Positions 55,236-63,492 of a stretch of 64,000 nt of DNA are shown in pieces. A program made the position numbers and the translations under genes. The stretch covers positions 35,221 to 99,220 of the forward strand of contig CALXWO010000005.1 in assembly GCA_944392485.1 (NCBI GenBank), read 5' to 3'. Source of the stretch: an uncultured Clostridia bacterium. Its GTDB lineage: Bacteria; Bacillota; Clostridia; TANB77; CAG-508. Each line of letters begins with the position of its first letter. Position 1 is the stretch's first letter. The notes below the pieces were generated by a model. That model was not told where the DNA came from, ran no database searches, and saw only the letters and a program-made list of their open reading frames with translations.

Positions 55236-56936
55236 TTAAATTGATTTCATCATATCTTTTATATTTATTTGTATTGTTTCTTGTCCTCCGAAATTATTTA
55301 TTTCTAATGTTCCTGCAACATCTATTCTATCTCCGATCATATACTCTTCTGATAAATATCCTAAGTTGAATCCTATTGCATTTAAAAGAATATTGTCATC
55401 TTTTAATATTAATTTTAAGTGCTTTCCTTCTGATAATGCTCTTATTGAGTCAATTTTAAGATTCTTGTATACAAATATAGGTGTTTTATTTCTTTCTCCA
55501 AAAGGTTCTAATAGTTCTAATTCTTTTACTATATCCTTTTTTATATCTTTATATGTAATTATTCCATCTATTTTTAAAACTGGTGTAATTTGTTTTATAT
55601 TGCATTTTGTTGCAATTTCTTCAAATTTATTTTTAAAATAATTATAATTTTCCTTTTTTATAGAAAGGCCAACTGCCATTTCGTGTCCGCCATATTTTTC
55701 TAGATACTTACTAGATTCTACTAATGCTTCGTGTAAATCAAAACCTGGTATGCTTCTTCCAGAGCCTTTTCCTAGTCCGTTTTCAAAACATACTAAAATA
55801 GTAGGTTTAAAAAATTTTTCTGTTAATTTTGATGCAACTATTCCTATTACTCCATCATGCCAATTATCTCCGCACAATAGTATTGTGTTTAATGTATTTA
55901 AATCTTCTTTTTGTAATTCAAAAATTGCTTGGTCAAAAATTTCTTTTTCTTTTGCCTGTCTTTGAACATTATATTTGTTTAATTCAGCTGTTATTTCTCT
56001 TGCTTCTTGTATGTTAGATGTTAAAAATAGCTTTAATGCTTCTTCCTGATGCCCCATTCTTCCACATGCATTAATTCGTGGTGCTACTCCAAATGAAATT
56101 GTTCCAGAATCTATTTTTTTATATCCTGATTCGCTTATTAATGTTTTTAATCCAATATTTTTTGTTTGTTCTATTAGCTTTAACCCTAATTTTGCAATCA
56201 CTCTATTTTCATCTATTAATGGTACAATATCAGATATTGTTGCTACACAAACTATATCTAAATATTTTAAATATTCTTTTGCGTCCAAATTTAATTTTAT
56301 AGATATTGCTTGGATTAGTTTAAATACCACTCCGCAACCTGCAAGCCCTCTAAAAGGATAATTACTATCTTTTCTTTTTGCATCTATTACAGCAAGTGCA
56401 TTTGGAAGGCCTTCTAGTTGTTCGTGGTGATCTGTTACTATTGTTTCTATTCCTAAACTATTGCACATATCTATTTCTTCTATTCCTGATATTCCGCAAT
56501 CTACAGTTATCATTAATGTATATTTTTGTTTTGCTATCTCTTCTATTGCATTTTTATTTAATCCATACCCTTCTTTAAGTCTATTTGGAATATAGTATCC
56601 TGCTTCTAGTCCTCTTTCTTTTAAAAATTGTCTTAAAACTGTTATACTTGTTATTCCATCTACATCATAATCTCCATATATCATTACTTTTTCTTTATTT
56701 TTTATTGCTTTTAAGATTCTATTTACTGCTTTTTCCATATCAGGCATTAAAAATGGATCATAAAAATCATTTCTAGTAGGATTTAGAAATACTTTTATTT
56801 GATAATCATCTACTATGTTTCTGTTTATTAATATTTTTGCAAGAAGGTTTGATATGTTAAATTTTTTAGATATATTTCCTATTAATTTTTGTTTTTCTTC
56901 ATAATATTCCCACTTTTTATTCATAAATTCTCCCAT
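55236..56936 (-). CDS. recJ: Single-stranded-DNA exonuclease RecJ
   Basis: 566 residues. The DHH core is intact: YGDYDVDGITS, VDCGISG, TDHHEQ, AGCGVVFKLIQ and the DHHA1 end GGHEMAVGLSI. It processes stalled forks and mismatch-repair gaps 5' to 3'. It is followed directly by rel, a frequent Firmicutes order. Confidence 0.94.
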   Translation of the reverse strand: MGEFMNKKWEYYEEKQKLIGNISKKFNISNLLAKILINRNIVDDYQIKVFLNPTRNDFYDPFLMPDMEKAVNRILKAIKNKEKVMIYGDYDVDGITSITVLRQFLKERGLEAGYYIPNRLKEGYGLNKNAIEEIAKQKYTLMITVDCGISGIEEIDMCNSLGIETIVTDHHEQLEGLPNALAVIDAKRKDSNYPFRGLAGCGVVFKLIQAISIKLNLDAKEYLKYLDIVCVATISDIVPLIDENRVIAKLGLKLIEQTKNIGLKTLISESGYKKIDSGTISFGVAPRINACGRMGHQEEALKLFLTSNIQEAREITAELNKYNVQRQAKEKEIFDQAIFELQKEDLNTLNTILLCGDNWHDGVIGIVASKLTEKFFKPTILVCFENGLGKGSGRSIPGFDLHEALVESSKYLEKYGGHEMAVGLSIKKENYNYFKNKFEEIATKCNIKQITPVLKIDGIITYKDIKKDIVKELELLEPFGERNKTPIFVYKNLKIDSIRALSEGKHLKLILKDDNILLNAIGFNLGYLSEEYMIGDRIDVAGTLEINNFGGQETIQINIKDMMKSI

Positions 56937-57013
56937 TTAATATAAACATTTGCAATAATTATATATCTTTTTATTACATTTTAAAAGGGTTTTTAGCATT
57001 TTTTTGATAAAAC

Positions 57014-57054
57014 GAATAAGAGGATGAACTTTTTATAAAAGTCCATCCTTATTA
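57014..57054 (-). terminator. Terminator upstream of recJ, after prepilin 2 region
   Basis: AATAAGGATGGACTTTTATAAAAAGTTCATCCTCTTATT on the minus strand, between prepilin 2 (stop at 57121) and recJ. Confidence 0.65.
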
Positions 57055-57120
57055 TTTTTTATATTACTCTTTTATAAATATAGTTAATTTTAACTGTTCC
57101 ATATTACATTAATTTATTAT

Positions 57121-58863
57121 TTATTGCCATGAAAGTATTGGATAACCATTATTTATATTGTTTGTATCTTCTTTAAATGCTCCGTCTCCATTTACTACTT
57201 CTAGTACACTCTTCATATATGAATTCATTTCTTCTTCTGTCGCTGCATTTTCATTGTCAGGCTGTAATTCCCCATTTACATATAAGCTTTTTTCTAAATA
57301 TTTTGAATTTGTTATTGTGGCATTTCTATTTCCTCCTTTACCTACTAGTCCATCTATGTCGTATGATAAGATACTTGTATTTAAATCTATTCTTCCTTTA
57401 TAATAGCAATTATCTACTGTAGCATAGCCAGTTTCATAAAGAGTACAATTTTCAATAATACCTCCCGCTGAAGAACCGCTTCTTATAAGATTTCCTGTTG
57501 CATAGCAATTTTTTATTGAAATTTCGCCACTTCCTTCTTTAACTATAGAACCAGATAAATTATAACAATTTTCTATTGTTCCTACCTGCATTTCATTAAC
57601 AATAGGTTTTATTGTTTCATCTGTTCCTATTTCTAAAGAAGAATAACAATTTTTTATTATACCTCCACTTTGTAAACAAATTTTAGCAAAATTAGATTCA
57701 TTACCGCCAATAGTTATAATACTTGTCTTTCCATTTGTATAACAATTTTTTATTGTAGCTATGTTCGTTGCAGAAATTCCAGATAAAGTTTGCGAACCAC
57801 TTTTAAATTCACAATAAGAATTTTCAATGACTCCACTTTCCGTTACAGGATTATATAAATCGCCATTTATTGCTACTAAACCTGACTGTAATCTTGCTTT
57901 TGGTGATACCTTTACTCCTAAATTTTTTATTGTTCCTGCATTTGTGCCAAACAAAGCACCACTTCCCCATGTATATTTTTCAATATCTACATTAAAATAA
58001 AAATTGTCAATCGTTTTTCCATTACCATCAAATGTTCCTTTAAACCATCCTTCTCTAACTAAATCCCCTGATCCACCATTTTCAAGTTCTAGTTCTCCTA
58101 TTGCATTAAATCCTATTCCTGTTGTTACCTCTGTTTTTATACTTTCAATAGTTCCATTTTCGTTTATGTCAATTTGTTCTTCATTTTCTTTACTTGTATA
58201 TGGATCGTTTGGATTTATATATGAATTGTCTGAGTTGAAGTCTAAATTATATCCTAACTTTATTGTCTTTCCTTCATATGTTTCTCCCATATCTACCATT
58301 TCACCAAATGCTACTAAATCTTCTAAACTGTTTACCATATATGGGTTACTTTCTGTTCCATCCCTTGTTCCATTATCTGTTATATCTCCTGGATATTCAT
58401 CCATTACTTTTTCTACTTCTGGTATTTCTGTATCTTCTTCATTATTTGTTTCTATTGTTCCATCTAAATTTACTGTAAATTTATTTCCATTTGGACTTAT
58501 TACTGTAAATGGTCCTTCTCCATTTACATTCCATCCTTCTGGTAAGTTATTTTGCAAGCTTTCTTTTGTTATTCCTTCTTCGCTTGCCATTGCTCCTACT
58601 ACTCCTGCTTGCAATGTTTCATAATCTGCTTGGTATTCCGTATCTTCTGCCGCTTTTTGTGCTGCATCAAATAACCCTCCATTTAGTGCTACATTTACTG
58701 TTACCCCTACTAGTATTATCATTACTATTATTGTTATTATTAGGGCGATTAGTGTTATGCCTCTGTGGTTTTTTGAGGGCGCAATTGGGTCTTCCTCATG
58801 GGTATTCCTAACCGATAACGCCCCTACAGGTTTTATTATTGTTTTTTTATTTGATTTTTGCAT
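57121..58863 (-). CDS. Prepilin-like surface protein with GLUG-like repeats, paralogue 2
   Basis: Start placed at the ATG at 58863, preceded by AAGGGGAAACACAA, giving 580 residues. Leader, prepilin helix and the first 180 residues match the 19873 paralogue; DNA identity by eye holds from 58336 to 58885. The ectodomain has GTIKNLGV, GVIENSYCEFKSG and NCYATGNLI units like GLUG repeats. The end SKYLEKSLYVNGELQP...NNGYPILSWQ is shared. The middle is unrelated in detail. A surface role is likely but not defined. Confidence 0.72.
   Translation of the reverse strand: MQKSNKKTIIKPVGALSVRNTHEEDPIAPSKNHRGITLIALIITIIVMIILVGVTVNVALNGGLFDAAQKAAEDTEYQADYETLQAGVVGAMASEEGITKESLQNNLPEGWNVNGEGPFTVISPNGNKFTVNLDGTIETNNEEDTEIPEVEKVMDEYPGDITDNGTRDGTESNPYMVNSLEDLVAFGEMVDMGETYEGKTIKLGYNLDFNSDNSYINPNDPYTSKENEEQIDINENGTIESIKTEVTTGIGFNAIGELELENGGSGDLVREGWFKGTFDGNGKTIDNFYFNVDIEKYTWGSGALFGTNAGTIKNLGVKVSPKARLQSGLVAINGDLYNPVTESGVIENSYCEFKSGSQTLSGISATNIATIKNCYTNGKTSIITIGGNESNFAKICLQSGGIIKNCYSSLEIGTDETIKPIVNEMQVGTIENCYNLSGSIVKEGSGEISIKNCYATGNLIRSGSSAGGIIENCTLYETGYATVDNCYYKGRIDLNTSILSYDIDGLVGKGGNRNATITNSKYLEKSLYVNGELQPDNENAATEEEMNSYMKSVLEVVNGDGAFKEDTNNINNGYPILSWQ
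58775..58827 (-). repeat. GTAGGGG palindromic repeat inside a coding sequence (prepilin 2 leader)
   Basis: Same 53-bp sequence as 21584-21636, in frame in the leader. Confidence 0.65.
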
Positions 58864-58993
58864 TTGTGTTTCCCCTTTCTTTTGTATATTTATTTTTTTC
58901 ATATTACTATTATTTATGTTTATTATAATTTATATGTTTTTCTTTTGTCAATTATTTTTATAACTTTTATTTTATTAGATAAAATTCTCCATA

Positions 58994-59036
58994 ATAAAAA
59001 ACCGATTTTGTTTATATGCAAAATCGGTTTTTTATT
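58994..59036 (-). terminator. Uracil permease terminator
   Basis: AAAAAACCGATTTTGCATATAAACAAAATCGGTTTTTTA, symmetrical, just after the stop at 59044. Confidence 0.85.
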
Positions 59037-59043
59037 ATACAAA

Positions 59044-60730
59044 TTATACATTTGCTTCTTCTTTTTTTGTTGTTTTTCTCTTTGATGTTGGAGTGCTAGA
59101 TTTTTTAGTTGATGTTTTAGGTTTTGATGTAGTTTTCTTTTGTGCTGTTGTTTTACTAGTTGTTGTTCTTTTTCTTGTTGCTTTTAGTTTTTCTTCAGCA
59201 GTTTTTTCTTTACTAGATTTTTTCTTCTCTGTTTCTTTTTTCGTTTCTGTTTTTCCTTTAGTTGTTTCTTTTTTTACTATCTCTTTAGTTTTAGATGCAT
59301 CATTTTTTATTCCTTTTGATTGTGATTTATTATCTTTGCTGTCTTTTACATTTTTCCCTTTAGCTGTACTCTTTTTTGTATTCTTTGTTTTCGGGTCACC
59401 CTGGAGTGTGACCCCTACATTCTTTTCTGTATTTTCTTCTTTTTCAACTTTTTCTCCTGGTAAACATAGATTTAAAAGTATTCCAACTATTGCAGCTAAA
59501 CTCATTCCAGAAATTGTTACAGATAAATCTCCACTTACTATAGAAATTGCCGCTCCTCCTAATCCTAAAACTAGCATTGCAGATGCTACTATTACATTTT
59601 TTGTATTATTAAAGTTTACTTGATTTTGAATTAATACTTTTAAACCATTTACTGCTATAAATCCATATAAAAGAAGTGATACTCCACCTAAAACTGCATT
59701 TGGTATTGTAGACACAAGTGCAGTAAATTTACTAAAGAAACCTAGTGCAATTGCAATAATTGCTGCAAGTCCAATTACCCAAACTGATGCAACCTTTGTC
59801 ATACCAACTACAGACGTGTTTTCTCCATAAGTTGTATTTGCAGGTCCTCCAATTGCACCTGCTACAAATGTTGCAAGTCCATCTCCTAACAAAGTCCTAT
59901 CTAGCCCTGGATCTTTTAGTAAATCTCTATTCATAATTGCACTTAAAGCTGTATGGTCTCCAATATGTTCTGCTATTGTAACTAATGCTATTGGTGCTAT
60001 TGTAAGTATTGCAGAAAAATTTGGCGTGTAATGTATAAATGGTATAACAAAGTTTGGCATACCCACTATTGCAGATTCTGTAATTGGTGTAAAATCAACT
60101 ATTCCTACTGCAATTCCTGCTAAATATCCTGCAACTATTCCTACTAAAAAAGGTATTACTTTTAAAAATCCTTTTGCTGCAACTGCAACAATTGCTGTAA
60201 CTAAAAATGCTACTAGTGCTACTACTATAGGTTTCCATTCTAAAACAGTTCCAGATACAAGTCCAATTTGTTCTATTGCAGAAGGAGCAAGTCCGAAGAC
60301 CTATTATCATAATCATTGGTCCTATTACTACTGGTGGTAATAATTTATTAATCCAATTTTTCCCTATAAGCCTTATTAATATTGCAAACACAATATAAAT
60401 TAATCCAACTACCATAATTCCAGTCATTGCACCAGATATACCACCTTTTAAATATGCTGCAACAAGTGGTGCAATAAATGCAAAAGAACTTCCTAAATAT
60501 ACAGGTGATTTTCCTTTTGTACATAAAATATAAATTAATGTACCAATTCCTGATGAAATAAGTGCAACCGGTATTGTAAGTACTTCTTTACCTGCCCCTG
60601 CATTTACTAGTATTGGTACTAAAATTGTTGCTCCAAACATAGCAAATACATGCTGAATTGCAAGTATAATCCATTTACCAATACTTGGTTTTTCATTAAC
60701 GTCTAAAATTAGATCGCTTTTTCCTTCCAT
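59044..60730 (-). CDS. Uracil/xanthine permease family transporter (needs +1 shift)
   Basis: With a +1 shift at CGG 60295 it has 561 residues. NCS2-type features: GKWIILAIQHVFAMFGATILVP, LGSSFAFIAPL, PVVIGPMIMIIGLGLAPSAIEQIG at the shifted junction, and the signature GPANTTYGENTSVVGMT. About 12-14 TM helices. The last about 130 residues are Lys/Thr/Ser-rich, unusual for the family, and include an in-frame palindromic repeat at 59392. It probably imports uracil. No pyr genes or PyrR site are visible upstream. Confidence 0.9.
59392..59418 (-). repeat. GTAGGGG palindromic repeat inside the permease tail
   Basis: GTAGGGGTCACACTCCAGGGTGACCCG in two parts: arms GGGTCAC and GTGACCC. It encodes VGVTLQGDP in frame. 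Confidence 0.65.
60293..60295 (-). other. In-frame CGG, +1 frameshift site in uracil permease
   Basis: Codons read GGT CTT CGG ACT. Skipping the C gives CTT GGA CTT GCT, i.e. LGLA. Confidence 0.87.
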
Positions 60731-60752
60731 TTTCCTCCCCCTAAATTACATA

Positions 60753-60784
60753 TTAAAAGACACTAATTTCATAGTGTCTTTTAT
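60753..60784 (-). terminator. Terminator between tRNA-Ser and uracil permease
   Basis: AAAAGACACTATGAAATTAGTGTCTTTTAATA on the minus strand. It probably ends the tRNA-Ser transcript. Confidence 0.65.
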
Positions 60785-60876
60785 TCTAAACAGATATTAC
60801 TACATTTTTTTACAAATTGCAAGTTTTTGTACAACTTATTTGCTCTTAATTCTTAACTGTTGCCATAAGGCAAGTT

Positions 60877-60967
60877 TGGCGGAGTGGGTGGGATTCGAAC
60901 CCACGTGCCAATTTAATGGCTAACTGTTTTCGAGACAGCTTCGTTATGACCGCTTCGATACCACTCC
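60877..60967 (-). tRNA. tRNA-Ser (anticodon CGA)
   Basis: 91 nt with acceptor GGAGTGG/CCACTCC, anticodon loop CTCGAAA, a long variable arm around TAGCCATTAAATTGGC, T-arm GTGGGTTCGAATCCCAC, discriminator G and encoded CCA. Confidence 0.9.
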
Positions 60968-60974
60968 AAACATT

Positions 60975-61418
60975 TTATTTTAACTTATCTTTTATTTTTT
61001 CTAAAAGTTTTTTTAAAAATTTAATAAACGAATTATCATTTTCATATTTAATCAATTGTACTTCTTCTTGTTTTGCATTGGTTTTAAATAAATTATCTAT
61101 ATTATATTTATTACTTAATTCTTCTTGATATTTATTTTCATTTTTGTACCATATTTTTTCTATTTCTCTTTTTTCTTCCTGATTTGCAATATAACTATAA
61201 TATATTAGCGAAATTAAATCTTTAGCCTCTTTTGATATGTTTTGTTCTTCTAATTTCTTTTCTGGAAGTAAAAAGCATTCAACTTTTGAGTCTCCTGCAT
61301 AATTAACTAATTCTTTTATTAAACTATTTGGCACTTTATTTATAATATCTTCATCACAATATGATAAAATTGTTAAAACTTCTTTAGATATTGTACCTAA
61401 ATTATTTATATTCTCCAT
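60975..61418 (-). CDS. Uncharacterised protein of the accessory cluster
   Basis: I start at the ATG at 61418 (MENINNLG), using AAGGA 8 nt upstream; 147 residues. No signal peptide or TM helix. Helical, with a basic C-terminus (SFIKFLKKLLEKIKDKLK). It overlaps the end of the ADP-ribosyltransferase-like gene by 17 nt, so translation may be coupled. I do not recognise the family; partner or antitoxin roles are possible but not supported. Confidence 0.5.
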   Translation of the reverse strand: MENINNLGTISKEVLTILSYCDEDIINKVPNSLIKELVNYAGDSKVECFLLPEKKLEEQNISKEAKDLISLIYYSYIANQEEKREIEKIWYKNENKYQEELSNKYNIDNLFKTNAKQEEVQLIKYENDNSFIKFLKKLLEKIKDKLK

Positions 61419-62278
61419 ATCTTTCATCCTTACTTTTATTATTAAAGTTTCTACTATTTCTAAATTTACTAAATACACTATTTATTCCTGAAATTTTTCT
61501 TGTTCCTGCTAAACTTTTTATATCTTTTTTATTGTACGTAGTTTTTTCAACCGTCTGTGATAAAGAATCTAATGATACTACTGGAATATTACTATCTCCT
61601 ATTAATTTTGAAACGAAATTAATTTTTTCTTTTGGAGCAAATATAGTTTTTATTTTAGAAGTAGGTACACCTCCAATTACTCCTAATTCTGCAATATCTG
61701 AATCTACTTTAAAAGTTTCTAAATCTGCAATTTCGCTAGAAGAAATACCTATTATAATTCCAAATGACTCTAATGTTGCTTCTTGTGATGGCGAAAGGTT
61801 TGCATATGTTAAAGCTCTATCTAATTGATCTGTAAAACTTACAAATCCTCTCCTAATTCCTTCTTTTCTTGACCACTCTTCTCCTGTTATAACTTTACTT
61901 CCATTATTATGTATTTCGTCTTCACTAAGCAAGCCACCAAATTTAACAATTCCAGGTAAAGCATTTATATTTGTTCCATGGTATAAATTAATATTCTTAT
62001 TTGTTATTTGCTCAAATGCAGATTTATTATTTTCTGCAAGTTCTACAAGTTTTTTTCTTCTTGAAAATTCTAAGTACGCATTATCTTTTGAACTTGAGCC
62101 TTTACAACTGTATTTTCCGTATTGTCCTTTATAGAAAATTCCGTTTAATTTTTTCTGCTTGTTCTTTACTATCTGCTTTACTTAAAATCTCTGCTAATTT
62201 ATTTTCTTCAAATTTTTTTATTATATCCATATCATATTGTGTTATAAAATACTCGCTACTATAATCCATTTCTTTCAT
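61402..62278 (-). CDS. ADP-ribosyltransferase-like protein (needs +1 shift)
   Basis: With a +1 shift at CGG 62143 the ORF starting at ATG 62278 (KEMDYSSEYF, AAAGGAGCTTTAT site) runs 291 residues. The shift removes an in-frame stop right after the CGG and enters GIFYKGQYGKYSCKGSS, then LYHGTNINALPGIVKFGGLLSEDE and FTDQLDRALTYA. The HGTN and GLLS pattern recalls the NAD-binding core of small ADP-ribosyltransferases, though the family is not proved. It overlaps the next gene. Confidence 0.6.
62141..62143 (-). other. In-frame CGG, +1 frameshift site in ADP-ribosyltransferase-like gene
   Basis: Codons read ATT AAA CGG AAT TTT CTA TAA. Skipping the C gives AAA GGA ATT TTC TAT AAA, open to 61402. 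Confidence 0.78.
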
Positions 62279-62295
62279 ATAAAGCTCCTTTTATT

Positions 62296-62429
62296 TTAAT
62301 CTACCCATTGGTAAATTTTTAAATCTACTTTATTGTTATTAACCCTAATTCCGTCTTTTTCTAGTCTTTCTCTTTGAATTTCTTTTCCTCCAAATGCAAA
62401 TGCTTCTATTTGTAACTATAATACTCCAT
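62296..62429 (-). pseudogene. Possible small gene remnant, about 44 codons
   Basis: ATG at 62429 opens EYYSYK and stops at TAG; shifting by one base would give IEAFAFGGKEIQRERLEK and on to a stop at 62296. One A appears missing at AAATAG near 62407. This is the only coding-like disruption in the window not at CGG, and it may just be intergenic. Confidence 0.3.
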
Positions 62430-62431
62430 TA

Positions 62432-63232
62432 TTAAATATCTCTATCTGCTCCCTCTTTATATTTATTTTCTTCTTCAGGTTTTTCTTTATTACTATGTTC
62501 TTCTCTTGGTGGGACATCAACTTTTATTCTATCTTCAAACGTTTTATGTTCTGCTATTTTTTTATCTATTTCTTTTGTTAAATCATTCATGCCTAATTCA
62601 TTTAATTCTTGTGATAATTCTCTTTTAAAAAGCTCTAAATCAAAATCTTTACTAAAATAGCATTTCTCTAAATAATTTAACATTGTTCTTTTAATTGTCT
62701 CTTCGTCTAACTCTATTCCATTTATTGCTTCTGCTCTTCTTGTGGCTTGGTTTACTAATTTATATCTAGCTTCTTCTCTCCTGTCTATGTATTCGTCTAT
62801 TTCTTCAAAATCTTTTTCTGTTAAATAAACATTAAAAATTCTTTGATTTATAAATCTTTTTATTCTTTCCCATATTGTAGGTTTTTTAATTACTTGCAAT
62901 TGCCTTGTCTCATGTATTTCATCAAACTCATAATTTAAAATATCATTTAAATTGTCATTTATAGCTATAGAAAATAGTTCGTGTTTTATTGCAGCATAAA
63001 CAATTGAATTATTACCTTTTAATTTTCCAGATAATTCTCTAATAATATCTACTAATTTATTATTAACAAAAATTCCTGCATTTGGTATTTGCTCAATATA
63101 TTCTTTTAAATAAGGTCTGTTTTTTATAATTTTATGTTTAAGATTATTAATTGCAGTAGTTAATTTATAAACTTCTTCTTGGTCTGTACTATAATCCATT
63201 TTCTCCTTATACGTTCTTATTTTTTCTTCCAT
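62432..63232 (-). CDS. Uncharacterised helical protein
   Basis: 266 residues, highly charged, mostly helical, no TM or signal. Shares the TIWERIKRF motif with the 37461 protein (SLWERIKNS). The C-terminus (VPPREEHSNKEKPEEENKYKE) is acidic/basic mixed. It lies first in the three-gene accessory cluster near the rRNA operon; no function is recognised. The gene has a weak site GGGTAATATATG. Confidence 0.5.
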   Translation of the reverse strand: MEEKIRTYKEKMDYSTDQEEVYKLTTAINNLKHKIIKNRPYLKEYIEQIPNAGIFVNNKLVDIIRELSGKLKGNNSIVYAAIKHELFSIAINDNLNDILNYEFDEIHETRQLQVIKKPTIWERIKRFINQRIFNVYLTEKDFEEIDEYIDRREEARYKLVNQATRRAEAINGIELDEETIKRTMLNYLEKCYFSKDFDLELFKRELSQELNELGMNDLTKEIDKKIAEHKTFEDRIKVDVPPREEHSNKEKPEEENKYKEGADRDI

Positions 63233-63291
63233 ATATTACCCTCTATAATACAAATTTATAATATTATTATATAATAAATTAAAATTTATGT

Positions 63292-63387
63292 CTATATTTT
63301 ATAACCTAACCTACTGTGTATTTCTTTGTGACATCTGTAATTATCTGTATCAAATTCGTTTTCACATATTTTACAAACCTTTAACAT
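63292..63387 (-). CDS. Very small zinc-finger-like protein (31 aa)
   Basis: The 31-residue ORF has Cys-x2-Cys (CKIC) and a Cys-His pair (RCHKEIH) with His later, arranged like a C-x2-C...C-H...H finger. GGTGATTAA precedes its ATG at 63387. Too short for certainty; could be chance. Confidence 0.4.
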   Translation of the reverse strand: MLKVCKICENEFDTDNYRCHKEIHSRLGYKI

Positions 63388-63451
63388 TTAATCACCAAAT
63401 ATATTATAAAATACATTTATAGTAAAAACAAGTGTTTGTATAATAATTTAA

Positions 63452-63488
63452 AAAAATAACAGATAAGTGATATCACAAATCTGTTATT
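63452..63488 (-). terminator. rRNA operon terminator after tRNA-Asn
   Basis: AATAACAGATTTGTGATATCACTTATCTGTTATTTTTTT on the minus strand, 5 nt after the tRNA CCA. Confidence 0.8.
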
Positions 63489-63492
63489 CTTT

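Noticed and set aside
60731..60876. PyrR attenuator or uracil riboswitch before the permease
   Set aside because: Only a simple terminator hairpin is seen; the PyrR-binding loop consensus is absent.
4268..62278. Explaining the split ORFs as random sequencing indels or pseudogenes
   Set aside because: All 11 sites are insertions of C that create an in-frame CGG before Gly GGA/GGC, in mostly essential housekeeping genes with otherwise intact sequence; random indels would hit other bases, frames and homopolymers. Not fully excluded without raw reads.
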